The notes: generated by a model from the letters alone, not told the origin. A stretch of 11,740 nucleotides of DNA from Chlorobiota bacterium (GCA_030592565.1 JAUVIX010000088.1:1-11740); one strand, 5' to 3'; counted from the stretch's first letter, positions 1 to 7,354 are shown. Numbers and translations: made by a program.

Positions 1-74
1 ATTGTTAAAACCGAAAAGGTTTTCATCAGGTAAAAGGTAGTTAACTTATTTGTAAATTTAAAAAATAACAAGAT

Positions 75-299
75 ATGAAAAAGATAATTCAAGTTTTAAC
101 ATTCGTAGCATACGTAATGGTTCCATTTATTCTTACAGCTCAACCACAGCCTTACGATCCAGCATTTGGTGGAGGAGAAGGTGGAGCACCTGTAGGAGGT
201 GGCGCGCCAATTGGCGGTGGTCTCTTAATACTGCTGTCGCTTGCTATTGGCTACGGAAGCAAGAAAATCTATGACGCACGTAAAAAAGTGATGAATTAG
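75..299 (+). CDS. Small exported protein with PID-CTERM-like C-terminal sorting tail
   Basis: A 74-residue protein whose function is not known. Residues 1-22 form a signal peptide (KK start, hydrophobic core, likely cleavage after TAQ or TA). Residues 24-49 are Pro/Gly-rich and contain a tandem pair of the hexamer AP[V/I]GGG (residues 38-43 and 44-49). Residues 50-60 are a short hydrophobic stretch, followed by a basic tail (KK at 63-64, RKK at 69-71). The order short motif, hydrophobic segment, basic end is that of PEP-CTERM/PID-CTERM sorting tails, and API followed by a glycine run and a YG..KK end resembles the Bacteroidota PID-CTERM form, though the usual Asp is Gly here. I infer a protein processed or held at the membrane by an exosortase-like enzyme, which is not in this window. 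The ATG follows an A-rich leader without a Shine-Dalgarno sequence. The gene appears monocistronic because a terminator follows. Confidence that it is a gene is good; the sorting role is moderate. Confidence 0.75.
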   Translation: MKKIIQVLTFVAYVMVPFILTAQPQPYDPAFGGGEGGAPVGGGAPIGGGLLILLSLAIGYGSKKIYDARKKVMN

Positions 300-333
300 A
301 GGATTTGATTTAAATTTAAGTTAATTTAAGTAG

Positions 334-370
334 GAGCCGTCCTTTATTATGAAGGATGGCTCTTTATATT
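334..370 (+). terminator. Rho-independent terminator of the small exported protein gene
   Basis: GAGCCGTCCTT (334-344) pairs with AAGGATGGCTC (352-362) through 11 base pairs, including one G-U, around a 7-base loop. TTTATATTTT follows. It lies 34 bases after the stop codon at 299. It also separates this gene from the convergent minus-strand gene ending at 414. Confidence 0.9.
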
Positions 371-413
371 TTAAGAGCAATAAGAAATTGAAATCAAATT
401 GGCTTAAACACAG

Positions 414-1082
414 CTAATTTTTTTTTCGATTCACATCTGATGTAACCAGACACTTCTCATTTTCCCATTTTCCAACCAGTGAGTCTGCAAGTATTTCGTT
501 ATTATGGCAGTTGAGAAATTGACCCTTTTCATTTTTTAGAATAATCCTCATTGCTCCTGATTGTATTGAGTCAAGAATTATTTGTTGGAGCATAAGCCTG
601 TCAACGAATTTATTAAGCTTGCCGATTTCAATTCCCTTATTGTTGTTCCAAAGGTCCATATCCGAAGCCGCCTTGTCATGACAGTTGTTCTCTCCTTTTT
701 TTAAGGCCTTTTTAAATGACAGATAATTTGATTTTTCGTGAGCTTTGCCGAGCTTCCAGGCTTTCTTCCATTTTATGTTTTGTGACAAAAGTGCCATCCA
801 GTATGAATGTTTGAAAGCATCAAGCTGTCCGCCGTTAAGGTCATTGCCAAGTGTTCCCGCTGCTTTGAGGCTGTCAAGGACTTGTGATGTCTCAAGTGTT
901 AGTCTGACAGCCTTTTTTGCAATAAACGGATGACAAACAGCCCACCATTTCTCAGGCCTGCCGGCTTTTTTCCTGACTTTGTTTAAACCGTCCTGAGCGA
1001 ATAGAGGCTGCGAAAGGAGAACAGCGGTTAATAATCCGGTAAGCAATAATGAAAGTTTGAGATGAGCAGGATGATTTGACAT
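414..1082 (-). CDS. Secreted conserved protein, DUF6973-like, with three Cys-His pairs
   Basis: A 222-residue protein of unknown biochemical function. Residues 8-29 are a hydrophobic signal sequence ending in LFAQ, so cleavage is expected near residue 29-30 and the protein should be periplasmic or secreted. The conserved core has three motifs: GGQLDAFKHSYWMALLSQ (84-101), KLGKAHEKSNY (110-120) and a segment around DMDLWNNNKGIEIG (141-154). From memory this pattern matches the Bacteroidota family named DUF6973. The conserved His92, His115, Asp88, Asp141 and Asn146-148 could form a metal or catalytic site, which is an inference. Four cysteines occur (50, 134, 192, 211), the first three each followed by His. 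The gene starts 5 bases after the stop of the gene at 1088-1606, so the two are almost certainly cotranscribed. The ATG is preceded by TAAACAAA with no Shine-Dalgarno sequence. Confidence 0.85.
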   Translation of the reverse strand: MSNHPAHLKLSLLLTGLLTAVLLSQPLFAQDGLNKVRKKAGRPEKWWAVCHPFIAKKAVRLTLETSQVLDSLKAAGTLGNDLNGGQLDAFKHSYWMALLSQNIKWKKAWKLGKAHEKSNYLSFKKALKKGENNCHDKAASDMDLWNNNKGIEIGKLNKFVDRLMLQQIILDSIQSGAMRIILKNEKGQFLNCHNNEILADSLVGKWENEKCLVTSDVNRKKN

Positions 1083-1087
1083 TTTGT

Positions 1088-1606
1088 TTAGAATAGCTTT
1101 CTCACTTCATTCTTAAGATGTTCGAGTACAATATTGATCTGATTGTTTTTTTTACTGCTTTCTATCTCGAATATTTTTCCAGCAAGCTGTGCTGAATCAG
1201 CATTCTGCCCAAGTTGAGATGCGGCTGTGTTTATTGTTCTTATCAAATCCTCTTTTGATGTTTTTACTAAATCCCAACCTGTTGATGAAATGTAGAGCTG
1301 CTGTGAAAGGTTGTGCTCGTATTCAAGTCGTATTGTGCTAATTAATTCAGTTTGAAGTTTAAAGGCACTCATTCCGGGTACGCTTATCCGTAAAATTAGA
1401 TTTTCAGGGGATATCCTCTCCAGAAAAAGCACAATCCTTTCATAAGCCTGTAACCTGACAGGTATTATCTGTTTTTTGTTATTCAGATTTATTTCCATTT
1501 GTTGTTTTTGGCTCTCCCTGTTAAGAAAAGCCTTTACCAAAAAATATACTACTGCTCCGATTATCAGTGCAGGTAACGAACATTCAATTATTGTTAACAT
1601 AACCAT
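1088..1606 (-). CDS. Membrane-anchored conserved protein, DUF7935-like
   Basis: A 172-residue protein without known function. Residues 8-28 form one transmembrane helix. A short charged, Gln-rich linker and a soluble alpha-helical domain follow. The stretch RLQAYERIVLFLERISPENL (51-70), then SVPGMSAF, EYEHNLSQQLYIS and the ending LKNEVRKLF are hallmarks of a widespread Bacteroidota family that I remember as DUF7935. The N-terminal anchor with a long soluble part suggests a domain held next to the inner membrane. It is the first gene of a two-gene minus-strand unit with the secreted DUF6973-like protein. A -7 box lies about 46-53 bases upstream. A second in-frame ATG two codons later (1600) is an equally possible start. 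Family recognition is strong, the DUF number is from memory. Confidence 0.85.
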   Translation of the reverse strand: MVMLTIIECSLPALIIGAVVYFLVKAFLNRESQKQQMEINLNNKKQIIPVRLQAYERIVLFLERISPENLILRISVPGMSAFKLQTELISTIRLEYEHNLSQQLYISSTGWDLVKTSKEDLIRTINTAASQLGQNADSAQLAGKIFEIESSKKNNQINIVLEHLKNEVRKLF

Positions 1607-1651
1607 TAATTAATAATGTGACTAATCCCCTTTCTCAGGAAAATAAAATCA

Positions 1652-1659
1652 CAAAGATA
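1652..1659 (-). promoter_or_regulatory. Bacteroidota -7 promoter box for the 1606-414 unit
   Basis: On the minus strand the sequence reads TATCTTTG, an exact match to TAnnTTTG. It would start transcription about 40 bases before the ATG at 1606. No TTG is seen at the expected -33 position, so only the -7 half is supported. Confidence 0.5.
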
Positions 1660-1782
1660 GTATAATATTAGGTGTGCTATTTATCGCGTGTGATTTTAAA
1701 AGCATTATGATGAAACTTGCAATCTTGGTGCTAAGTGTGAGATGCTTTTTGGAAGATTGATCTCTTTGTTTAAAAAAGTGTA

Positions 1783-1790
1783 TATATTTG
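1783..1790 (+). promoter_or_regulatory. Bacteroidota -7 promoter box for the GH2 gene
   Basis: TATATTTG matches TAnnTTTG exactly. A TTTG at 1765-1768 is 14 bases upstream, closer than the usual spacing of about 19. Transcription would begin near 1797, downstream of the ATG at 1742 and about 17 bases before the ATG at 1814. The box therefore helps decide the start of the gene. Confidence 0.55.
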
Positions 1791-1813
1791 TAGGATTAAA
1801 TTATTTTAATAGT

Positions 1814-4744
1814 ATGAGGTATAAAATAATCCTATTGACCATTGCATTTATCCTGAGCAACTGTCTTATTGCTCAATATACTGAAATCCCTGTAACAGTA
1901 AAAGGTTTACAACATCAAAAAGTTGATTTGAATGGAGAATGGCAGTTTAATCCTATGCCTGTTGGGAATTACTGGAAGCTAAAGCAAACAGAATCGTCCT
2001 GGGATATTATAAAAGTGCCAGGAGAATGGGTGCTTCAGGGATATACTGTTAAATCTTTAGTGCGGGCTGCATATTTTCGCACAATCAATCTTCCTTCGGG
2101 TTGGAGTAAGAATTGTAGGATATTTCTGCGTTGTGATGCAGTTTTTAGCGATGCTGTTGTTTGGATAAATGGTGAAAAAGCAGGAGCTCATCTTGGGGGG
2201 ATGACTGCTTTTGACTTTGATGTCACTGACTTGGTGAAGCCGGGAAAAGAAAATGTTATTGTCTTAGGGGTTCTGAGTGAGTCAATAGCAGATACCCTAA
2301 TGTCTGGAAGTCAGTATGCAGCACATCCTTTGGGAGGAATCCTTCGTAAGATATATATGTATGCTGTTCCGGAAATTTATCTTGGAGATTTATCAATCGT
2401 TACTGATTTTGATGATGAGTACAAGGATGCAACATTGAAGATTAAAGGTTCTGTCTTTAATTCTACAGGAAAACAGGCAGAAGGTTTGTTGAGTATTCAG
2501 CTTTTTAGACCTGATGGGGTAAAGGAGCTGCTAAGCAAGGCAGTACAAAATATCTCATTCGAGAAAAGGGAAAAACAAATAGAGACGGAAATTATTTTTG
2601 AAATCTCTGCTCCCTTAAAGTGGGATGCTGAACACCCGAATCTTTACCAATTGTATCTATCAATTGAATCGGAGAATAATAGCGAGACTATTATAAAGCA
2701 GTTCGGGTTCAGGGAAATTGAAATTGTGGGTAATCAGGTTTTTCTGAATGGAAGGCCAATATCATTACATGGTGTAAACCGTCATGAAACTCACCCCCTT
2801 TTGGGCAGAAGTCTGAATAGAGAATTGTGGTTAAAAGATGCATTACTGTTTAAACAGGCGAACGTGAATTATATTCGTACCTCACACTATCCACCCGGTG
2901 AAGAATTTCTTGCCATTTGTGACAGTATAGGCCTTTATGTGGAACTGGAAAATCCTTTGTGCTGGGTCGGACATGGGGCAAATGCCAAATGGGAAAAATC
3001 TGCCTCACACGATTCAACATATTATCCTTATTTTGAACAGGTAAGCAAAGAAAGTATTGGCTTACTGGGAAATCATCCCAGCATCCTGATTTGGTCTCTG
3101 GCCAATGAATCCGCCTGGGGACCTAATTGGGTCAGGCTTCTGGATTTTTACAATAATACAGATCCTACGAGACCCAAAACATTTCATGATCAGGCCTATG
3201 GTGGTTATAATAATTACGGAAGTACTGATATGCAGATTGCCAATATCCACTATCCGGGCCTTAACGGACCTGCAGTAGCAGATACTTTCAACCGTCCACT
3301 GCTTTTTGGTGAATACAGTCATCTGAATTGCTACAACAGGATGGAAATTGCCACAGACCCGGGCGTTCGTGATTCCTGGGGGAAAGGCTTAAAGGCAATA
3401 TCAAACACTATGTCTGTCAGTCGGGGTTGCCTCGGAGGAGCTATTTGGTCAGGAATTGATGATATTTTTTACCTTCCTGAAGGTAAAGCAGTTGGCTATG
3501 GCGAATGGGGGCCTGTTGATGGATGGAGAAGAAAGAAGCCCGAATATTATCATATGAAGAAAGCCTATTCTCCGGTAATTATTTACAACACAAGCATAAA
3601 TGCCCCGGGAAAGGGACAGCCTGTTATGCTTCAGATTGAAAATCGCTTTGATTTCACAAATTTTAATGAGTGCAAAATTGAATGGGACATGGCAGGAGAA
3701 ACTGGAATAGTGAATATGGACTTACCTCCCAGAAGTCAGGGAATTCTCAAAATTTATCCCGAATCTGATTCTGAAGGAAAATTGATGCATATTCGAACTT
3801 ATTCGTCATTGGGATATCTTGTTGATGAAACGACTATCTGCATTGGTGATATCCAAAGAGCGGATTATCCATATAAACATGTGAGTGCCGATAGTTGGGA
3901 GTTGAACACCACAGGGCCGACTTGCACTGTCAGAAGCAACAGAATGGCATGGAATTTTGACCGTGCAAGCGGCAAATTGACTTCTGCGGTACTTGATCAA
4001 CAAGAAATATTAAAAGGGAATACGGAATTAATGATGCTGCCTTTAAATACCGGGCCCTGTGCCACTGAGCATAGTCTGGATATTCCATTTTTAAATAATA
4101 AATGCAAGGATTGGAAAATGGGAAATGTCAATGCTGTTCAAAAACAGGATACGATTACGGTCACAATTACAGGCACATATCTTGAAGCCTCAGGAGAAAT
4201 AGTGTATGTTTTTATCCCCGGTGGTCAGGTTCAAATTAGCTACAGATTTATCTCCAAAGCAGATATCAATCCCAGGCAATGGGGAATGGTGCTTGATCTT
4301 AACGGAGCTTATAAAAATTTGGAATGGTCAAGAAATGGTATTTGGACTGAATATCCAAAAGATCATATTGGCAGAACCCGCGGAGAAGCTATTCCATTTG
4401 AATCAGGGGAATACCAAAAGCCTGCTTTTGGAAAACAACCGGAGAATAAATGGTATCACGATGCAAATCAGCTGGGCTCAAATGATTTCAGGTCAACAAA
4501 GGAAAACATCTATTGGACAACTCTTACAGACGACACAGGAAAAGGAATTGTAATAAATGGGAATGGCACACAGTCAGTAAGATCATGGCAGGAAGGTACA
4601 GATATTAATATGCTGGTTACCGGTTTCAATACCGGTGGTGGTGATATGTTCTTCTCAGGTTATTATAAAGATGAAAGAAATCCTTTGAAAATTGGCGATG
4701 AGTTTTCGGGTACTATTGAAATATTTATGATAGAAGAAGAGTAG
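1814..4744 (+). CDS. Secreted glycoside hydrolase family 2, beta-galactosidase-type
   Basis: A 976-residue exo-acting glycosidase likely to work in the periplasm or at the cell surface. From the ATG at 1814, residues 1-21 are a signal peptide (MRYK, hydrophobic core, ending LIAQ). The frame is open back to an ATG at 1742, but that would add 24 residues before the signal peptide and span a promoter box, so I prefer 1814. Domains in order, approximate: sugar-binding jelly roll 20-185, immunoglobulin-like 190-300, TIM barrel 305-590, a linking beta domain 590-700, and a C-terminal beta-galactosidase small-chain domain 710-976. HGVNRHE is at 319-325. The acid/base should be Glu432 in WSLANES and the nucleophile Glu500 in LLFGEYSH. 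Length is close to LacZ (1024). No SusC/SusD, regulator or second glycosidase adjoins it. The C-terminus lacks a type IX sorting domain. Galactoside specificity is only inferred; other beta-linked sugars are possible. Confidence 0.92.
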   Translation: MRYKIILLTIAFILSNCLIAQYTEIPVTVKGLQHQKVDLNGEWQFNPMPVGNYWKLKQTESSWDIIKVPGEWVLQGYTVKSLVRAAYFRTINLPSGWSKNCRIFLRCDAVFSDAVVWINGEKAGAHLGGMTAFDFDVTDLVKPGKENVIVLGVLSESIADTLMSGSQYAAHPLGGILRKIYMYAVPEIYLGDLSIVTDFDDEYKDATLKIKGSVFNSTGKQAEGLLSIQLFRPDGVKELLSKAVQNISFEKREKQIETEIIFEISAPLKWDAEHPNLYQLYLSIESENNSETIIKQFGFREIEIVGNQVFLNGRPISLHGVNRHETHPLLGRSLNRELWLKDALLFKQANVNYIRTSHYPPGEEFLAICDSIGLYVELENPLCWVGHGANAKWEKSASHDSTYYPYFEQVSKESIGLLGNHPSILIWSLANESAWGPNWVRLLDFYNNTDPTRPKTFHDQAYGGYNNYGSTDMQIANIHYPGLNGPAVADTFNRPLLFGEYSHLNCYNRMEIATDPGVRDSWGKGLKAISNTMSVSRGCLGGAIWSGIDDIFYLPEGKAVGYGEWGPVDGWRRKKPEYYHMKKAYSPVIIYNTSINAPGKGQPVMLQIENRFDFTNFNECKIEWDMAGETGIVNMDLPPRSQGILKIYPESDSEGKLMHIRTYSSLGYLVDETTICIGDIQRADYPYKHVSADSWELNTTGPTCTVRSNRMAWNFDRASGKLTSAVLDQQEILKGNTELMMLPLNTGPCATEHSLDIPFLNNKCKDWKMGNVNAVQKQDTITVTITGTYLEASGEIVYVFIPGGQVQISYRFISKADINPRQWGMVLDLNGAYKNLEWSRNGIWTEYPKDHIGRTRGEAIPFESGEYQKPAFGKQPENKWYHDANQLGSNDFRSTKENIYWTTLTDDTGKGIVINGNGTQSVRSWQEGTDINMLVTGFNTGGGDMFFSGYYKDERNPLKIGDEFSGTIEIFMIEEE

Positions 4745-4781
4745 AATTGTTTAGTAGCTATTTCGTATTTAATATTATTTC

Positions 4782-4811
4782 TTGCCATAAAACAATATTT
4801 CATTACATTTG
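4782..4811 (+). promoter_or_regulatory. Complete Bacteroidota promoter for the aminotransferase gene
   Basis: TTG at 4782-4784 and TACATTTG at 4804-4811 are separated by exactly 19 bases. This matches the -33/-7 consensus of the Bacteroidota primary sigma factor. The start of transcription is expected near 4818, giving a leader of about 27 bases. The leader contains the perfect 12-bp palindrome AATCAATTGATT (4829-4840), ending 4 bases before the ATG. Confidence 0.75.
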
Positions 4812-4844
4812 CCTTCTTTTTTTAAATCAATCAATTGATTATAT

Positions 4845-6047
4845 ATGAATATAATATCAAACAGAGTTAGAAATTTATCGGAATCGGCGACACTCGAGAT
4901 GACCAGGAAAAGCCGTGAGCTGAAGTTACAGGGTAAGGATGTTATTAACCTGAGCATTGGCGAGCCTGATTTTAATACACCGGAAGTTATTAAGGATGCC
5001 GGTATAAATGCCATAAATGAAAACATAACTCATTATACTCCGGTTTCAGGGTTTAAAGAATTGAGGGAAGCAATAGCAGCCAAGTTAAAACGAGATAATG
5101 GTCTTGACTACTCTTTCAATCAGATTGTTGTCTCAACTGGAGCAAAACAATCAATTGCCAATGCTCTTCTTGCATTGGTTAATTTGGGAGAAGAGGTAAT
5201 CGTTCCTGCTCCATACTGGGTTTCATATCCCGAGATGGTTAAAATGGCAGAAGGAAAGATGGTTGAAATACCTACTTCGATTGAGAATGATTTTAAAGTA
5301 ACGCCTAAACAGATTGAGGATGTCATTACTAACAAGACAAAAGTCCTGATGTTGAATACTCCCAGCAATCCGACAGGTTCGTATTATACTAAGGATGAGC
5401 TAAAAGGAATAGCTGATGTGCTTGTGCGCTATCCCAATATTTACATAATTTCAGATGAAATTTATGAGTACATAAATTATTCGGGAAAGCATGAAAGCAT
5501 TGCTCAGTTTGATTCCATAAAAGACAGGGTGGTTGTCATTAACGGAGTTTCAAAAGGATATGCAATGACAGGATGGAGGATAGGATATATGGCTGCTACA
5601 GCGGAGATAGCTAAGGCCTGCGATACATTGCAGGGGCAGGTTACTTCAGGTGCATCGTCTATATCTCAAATGGCTGCTTTACAGGCGATGAAAATAGATC
5701 CGGCATCTTCTGATGAAATTAAAGTAATGGTTGAAGCTTTCAGGAAAAGAAGAGATTTTGTGAAAAGCAAGCTAGACGAAATTCCCGGAATGAAGACAAA
5801 CCTTCCTGACGGAGCTTTCTATTTTTATCCTGATGTAACCTACTATATTGGGAAATCAAACGGGAATACAACTATTAAAAATGATAGCGATCTCTGTCTC
5901 TATCTTTTAAGCGAGACTTATGTTGCCCTCGTACCCGGTTCTGCTTTCGGGACACCCGGATATATCAGGCTGTCGTATGCCACATCTGAGGAGAACCTTC
6001 TGGAAGCAATTGAAAGATTGAAAAAAGCTCTGTCAAAATTATCATAG
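4845..6047 (+). CDS. Aspartate/aromatic aminotransferase, PLP fold type I, class Ib
   Basis: A 400-residue cytosolic aminotransferase that moves an amino group between an amino acid, probably aspartate or an aromatic one, and 2-oxoglutarate. The full family pattern is visible: NLSIGEPDFNTP near residues 35-46, HYTPVSGFKELREA for substrate entry, NTPSNPTG at 171-178 with Asn175 contacting the cofactor, SDEIYEY with Asp204 and Tyr207 near the pyridine ring, SKGYAMTGWRIGY with the PLP lysine Lys237, and GYIRLSYA with Arg375 for the alpha-carboxylate. Length and motifs fit the Ib subgroup common in Bacteroidota and usually annotated as aspartate aminotransferase. Substrate preference cannot be read from sequence; prephenate or aromatic activity is possible. 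It has its own strong promoter and no apparent terminator before it. The heptose kinase gene follows after 68 bases with a separate -7 box, so they need not be one operon. Confidence 0.93.
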   Translation: MNIISNRVRNLSESATLEMTRKSRELKLQGKDVINLSIGEPDFNTPEVIKDAGINAINENITHYTPVSGFKELREAIAAKLKRDNGLDYSFNQIVVSTGAKQSIANALLALVNLGEEVIVPAPYWVSYPEMVKMAEGKMVEIPTSIENDFKVTPKQIEDVITNKTKVLMLNTPSNPTGSYYTKDELKGIADVLVRYPNIYIISDEIYEYINYSGKHESIAQFDSIKDRVVVINGVSKGYAMTGWRIGYMAATAEIAKACDTLQGQVTSGASSISQMAALQAMKIDPASSDEIKVMVEAFRKRRDFVKSKLDEIPGMKTNLPDGAFYFYPDVTYYIGKSNGNTTIKNDSDLCLYLLSETYVALVPGSAFGTPGYIRLSYATSEENLLEAIERLKKALSKLS

Positions 6048-6090
6048 ATTCAGACATGCATACCAGATGCAGAGTACCGCAATAATTACT

Positions 6091-6098
6091 TATTTTTG
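6091..6098 (+). promoter_or_regulatory. Bacteroidota -7 promoter box for the heptose kinase gene
   Basis: TATTTTTG matches TAnnTTTG, 18-25 bases before the ATG at 6116, giving a very short leader of about 10 bases. No TTG lies at the -33 position. Read-through from the aminotransferase gene is also possible because no convincing terminator separates them. Confidence 0.45.
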
Positions 6099-6115
6099 CA
6101 GCTAAATAGTTTTTA

Positions 6116-7126
6116 ATGTTTGATAAAGAAAAAATCTCAAAGCTTTTTGATTCATTTAACGACCTGAACGTTCTGATTATCGGGGATGTTATGGTTGACT
6201 CCTATTTATGGGGGAATGTTGACAGGATATCTCCCGAAGCTCCTGTTCCTGTAGTTTCAATTACAAAACGCGAAAACAGGCTGGGTGGCGCAGCTAATGT
6301 GGCGTTGAATATAAAATCAATGGGAGCAAACCCCATACTTTGTTCAGTGGTTGGGGATGATACAAAAGGAGATGAGTTTGTTGCTCTGCTTGATGATCAA
6401 CAGATGGATTCATCTGGAATACTAAAGATCAGGAACAGAATTACAACAACTAAATTCAGGGTAATTGGGAATAATATACAACTGCTAAGAGTTGATGAAG
6501 AGGTTGACATTGATCTTGATAAGGATGATAAAGAGAGGCTGTTCGGTAAATTCCTTGAAATTATAGAAAAGCAAAATATAGATGTAATTATTTTTCAGGA
6601 TTACGATAAAGGGGTGATTGATGAAGAGCTGATATTAAAAATTGTAAACAGAGCTAATGAATTAAGTATCCCGATTGCTGTTGATCCGAAAAGAAGAAAT
6701 TTTTTATCATATAAAAATGTCACTCTTTTTAAACCAAATCTGAAGGAGCTAAGCGAAGGATTGAAGACTGAGATAAACAGAAAGAATTCAGAGGAATTGA
6801 AAAATGCCGTTAGCAAACTTAAATTGAAGATTAATGCAGGTATTGTAATGATTACTCTTTCGGAGGATGGGATTTTTGTTGAGTTTAATGATAATGGGGA
6901 GAAGCAAATAAGGCTGTTTCCATCGCATGTCAGGGCTATTTCAGATGTGTCCGGAGCCGGAGATACTGTTATTAGTGTTGCTTCACTTTGTCTTGCAGCA
7001 GGTGTTGATCCGGCTATGACTGCTAATATTGCAAATCTTGCAGGCGGGCTGGTTTGTGAGGAGGTTGGTGTCGTTCCGGTTGATAAATTGAAACTTCTCA
7101 GAGAAACCCTTAAACTGGAGATGTAA
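6116..7126 (+). CDS. hldA: D-glycero-beta-D-manno-heptose-7-phosphate kinase (RfaE1-type)
   Basis: A 336-residue PfkB/ribokinase-family sugar kinase. It is expected to phosphorylate D-glycero-D-manno-heptose 7-phosphate at carbon 1, the kinase step of ADP-heptose synthesis for the LPS inner core. The N-terminal GDVMVDSYLWG, then RISPEAPVPV, are typical of RfaE1. The sugar-binding LGGAANVALN starts at residue 56. The ATP-site signature DVSGAGDTV occupies 277-285, with Asp283 as the catalytic base. DPKRRN and FKPNLKEL fit the central part of the family. The protein stops after the kinase domain: the C-terminal nucleotidyltransferase domain found in bifunctional HldE is absent, so an HldC-type partner must be encoded elsewhere. 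A close relative acting on another sugar phosphate cannot be excluded, but the RfaE-specific motifs make this the best call. The frame ends 228 bases before the porT start. Confidence 0.9.
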   Translation: MFDKEKISKLFDSFNDLNVLIIGDVMVDSYLWGNVDRISPEAPVPVVSITKRENRLGGAANVALNIKSMGANPILCSVVGDDTKGDEFVALLDDQQMDSSGILKIRNRITTTKFRVIGNNIQLLRVDEEVDIDLDKDDKERLFGKFLEIIEKQNIDVIIFQDYDKGVIDEELILKIVNRANELSIPIAVDPKRRNFLSYKNVTLFKPNLKELSEGLKTEINRKNSEELKNAVSKLKLKINAGIVMITLSEDGIFVEFNDNGEKQIRLFPSHVRAISDVSGAGDTVISVASLCLAAGVDPAMTANIANLAGGLVCEEVGVVPVDKLKLLRETLKLEM

Positions 7127-7142
7127 TCAGCCAGTAGGTCAT

Positions 7143-7241
7143 CCCGGCGATTAAGCTGAAGCATCAGCGGTAGCAAGTCACCTGGTGACTGAGCATAGGG
7201 ACAGAGATGGCAAGTCACCTGATGACTAAGCGCAAAGCCGG
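7143..7241 (+). other. Folded GC-rich intergenic element with three hairpins inside an outer stem
   Basis: An outer stem pairs CCGGC (7144-7148) with GCCGG (7237-7241). Inside it stand three hairpins. The first is GCTGA-AGCA-TCAGC (7155-7168). The second is AGTCAC-CTG-GTGACT (7176-7190). The third is AGTCA-CCTGA-TGACT (7213-7227). The stretch 7141-7240 has 54 of 100 G or C, well above the AT-rich surroundings. No T-run follows, so it is not a simple terminator. It may be an RNA-level structure in the 3' end of the hldA transcript, or a REP-like repeat unit. The strand is given as that of hldA but is not determined. Confidence 0.5.
7173..7231. repeat. Pair of 22-bp direct repeats, each itself palindromic
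   Basis: Copies at 7173-7194 and 7210-7231 differ at two positions, both G to A, and start 37 bases apart. The core of copy 1 is AGTCACCTGGTGACT and of copy 2 AGTCACCTGATGACT. A pair of short palindromes in an intergenic gap resembles REP/BIME elements, but both copies here point the same way. No RAYT or other transposase is present in the window. Confidence 0.7.
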
Positions 7242-7290
7242 TAAAAAGAACAATAATTAACAAACTTCGTACACAATTTGAAAATATATT

Positions 7291-7298
7291 TACTTTTG
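7291..7298 (+). promoter_or_regulatory. Bacteroidota -7 promoter box for porT
   Basis: TACTTTTG matches TAnnTTTG, about 57 bases before the TTG start at 7355. It lies just after the folded repeat element, so porT probably has its own promoter. No TTG is found 19 bases upstream. Confidence 0.5.
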
Positions 7299-7354
7299 TT
7301 GCGACGTACACTAATTAATGGGTTAGTCCGTTAGTAATTATCAAATAAGATAAA

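Noticed and set aside
7..23. Hairpin AAAACC-GAAAA-GGTTTT at the window start
   Set aside because: It has a 6-bp stem with only two G-C pairs and no T-run beyond the stem itself. It might end an upstream gene, but that gene is outside the window.
6057..6071. Hairpin TGCAT-ACCAG-ATGCA after the aminotransferase gene
   Set aside because: The 5-bp stem has no following T-run, so it is not supported as a terminator.
7173..7231. CRISPR-like array from the two 22-bp repeats
   Set aside because: There are only two copies, with a 15-base gap, mismatches between them and no cas genes.
6601..7311. Minus-strand open frame of 236 codons opposite hldA and the repeat element
   Set aside because: It is antisense to a clear kinase gene, its N-terminal part reads through the hairpin repeats, and the protein has no recognisable domain.
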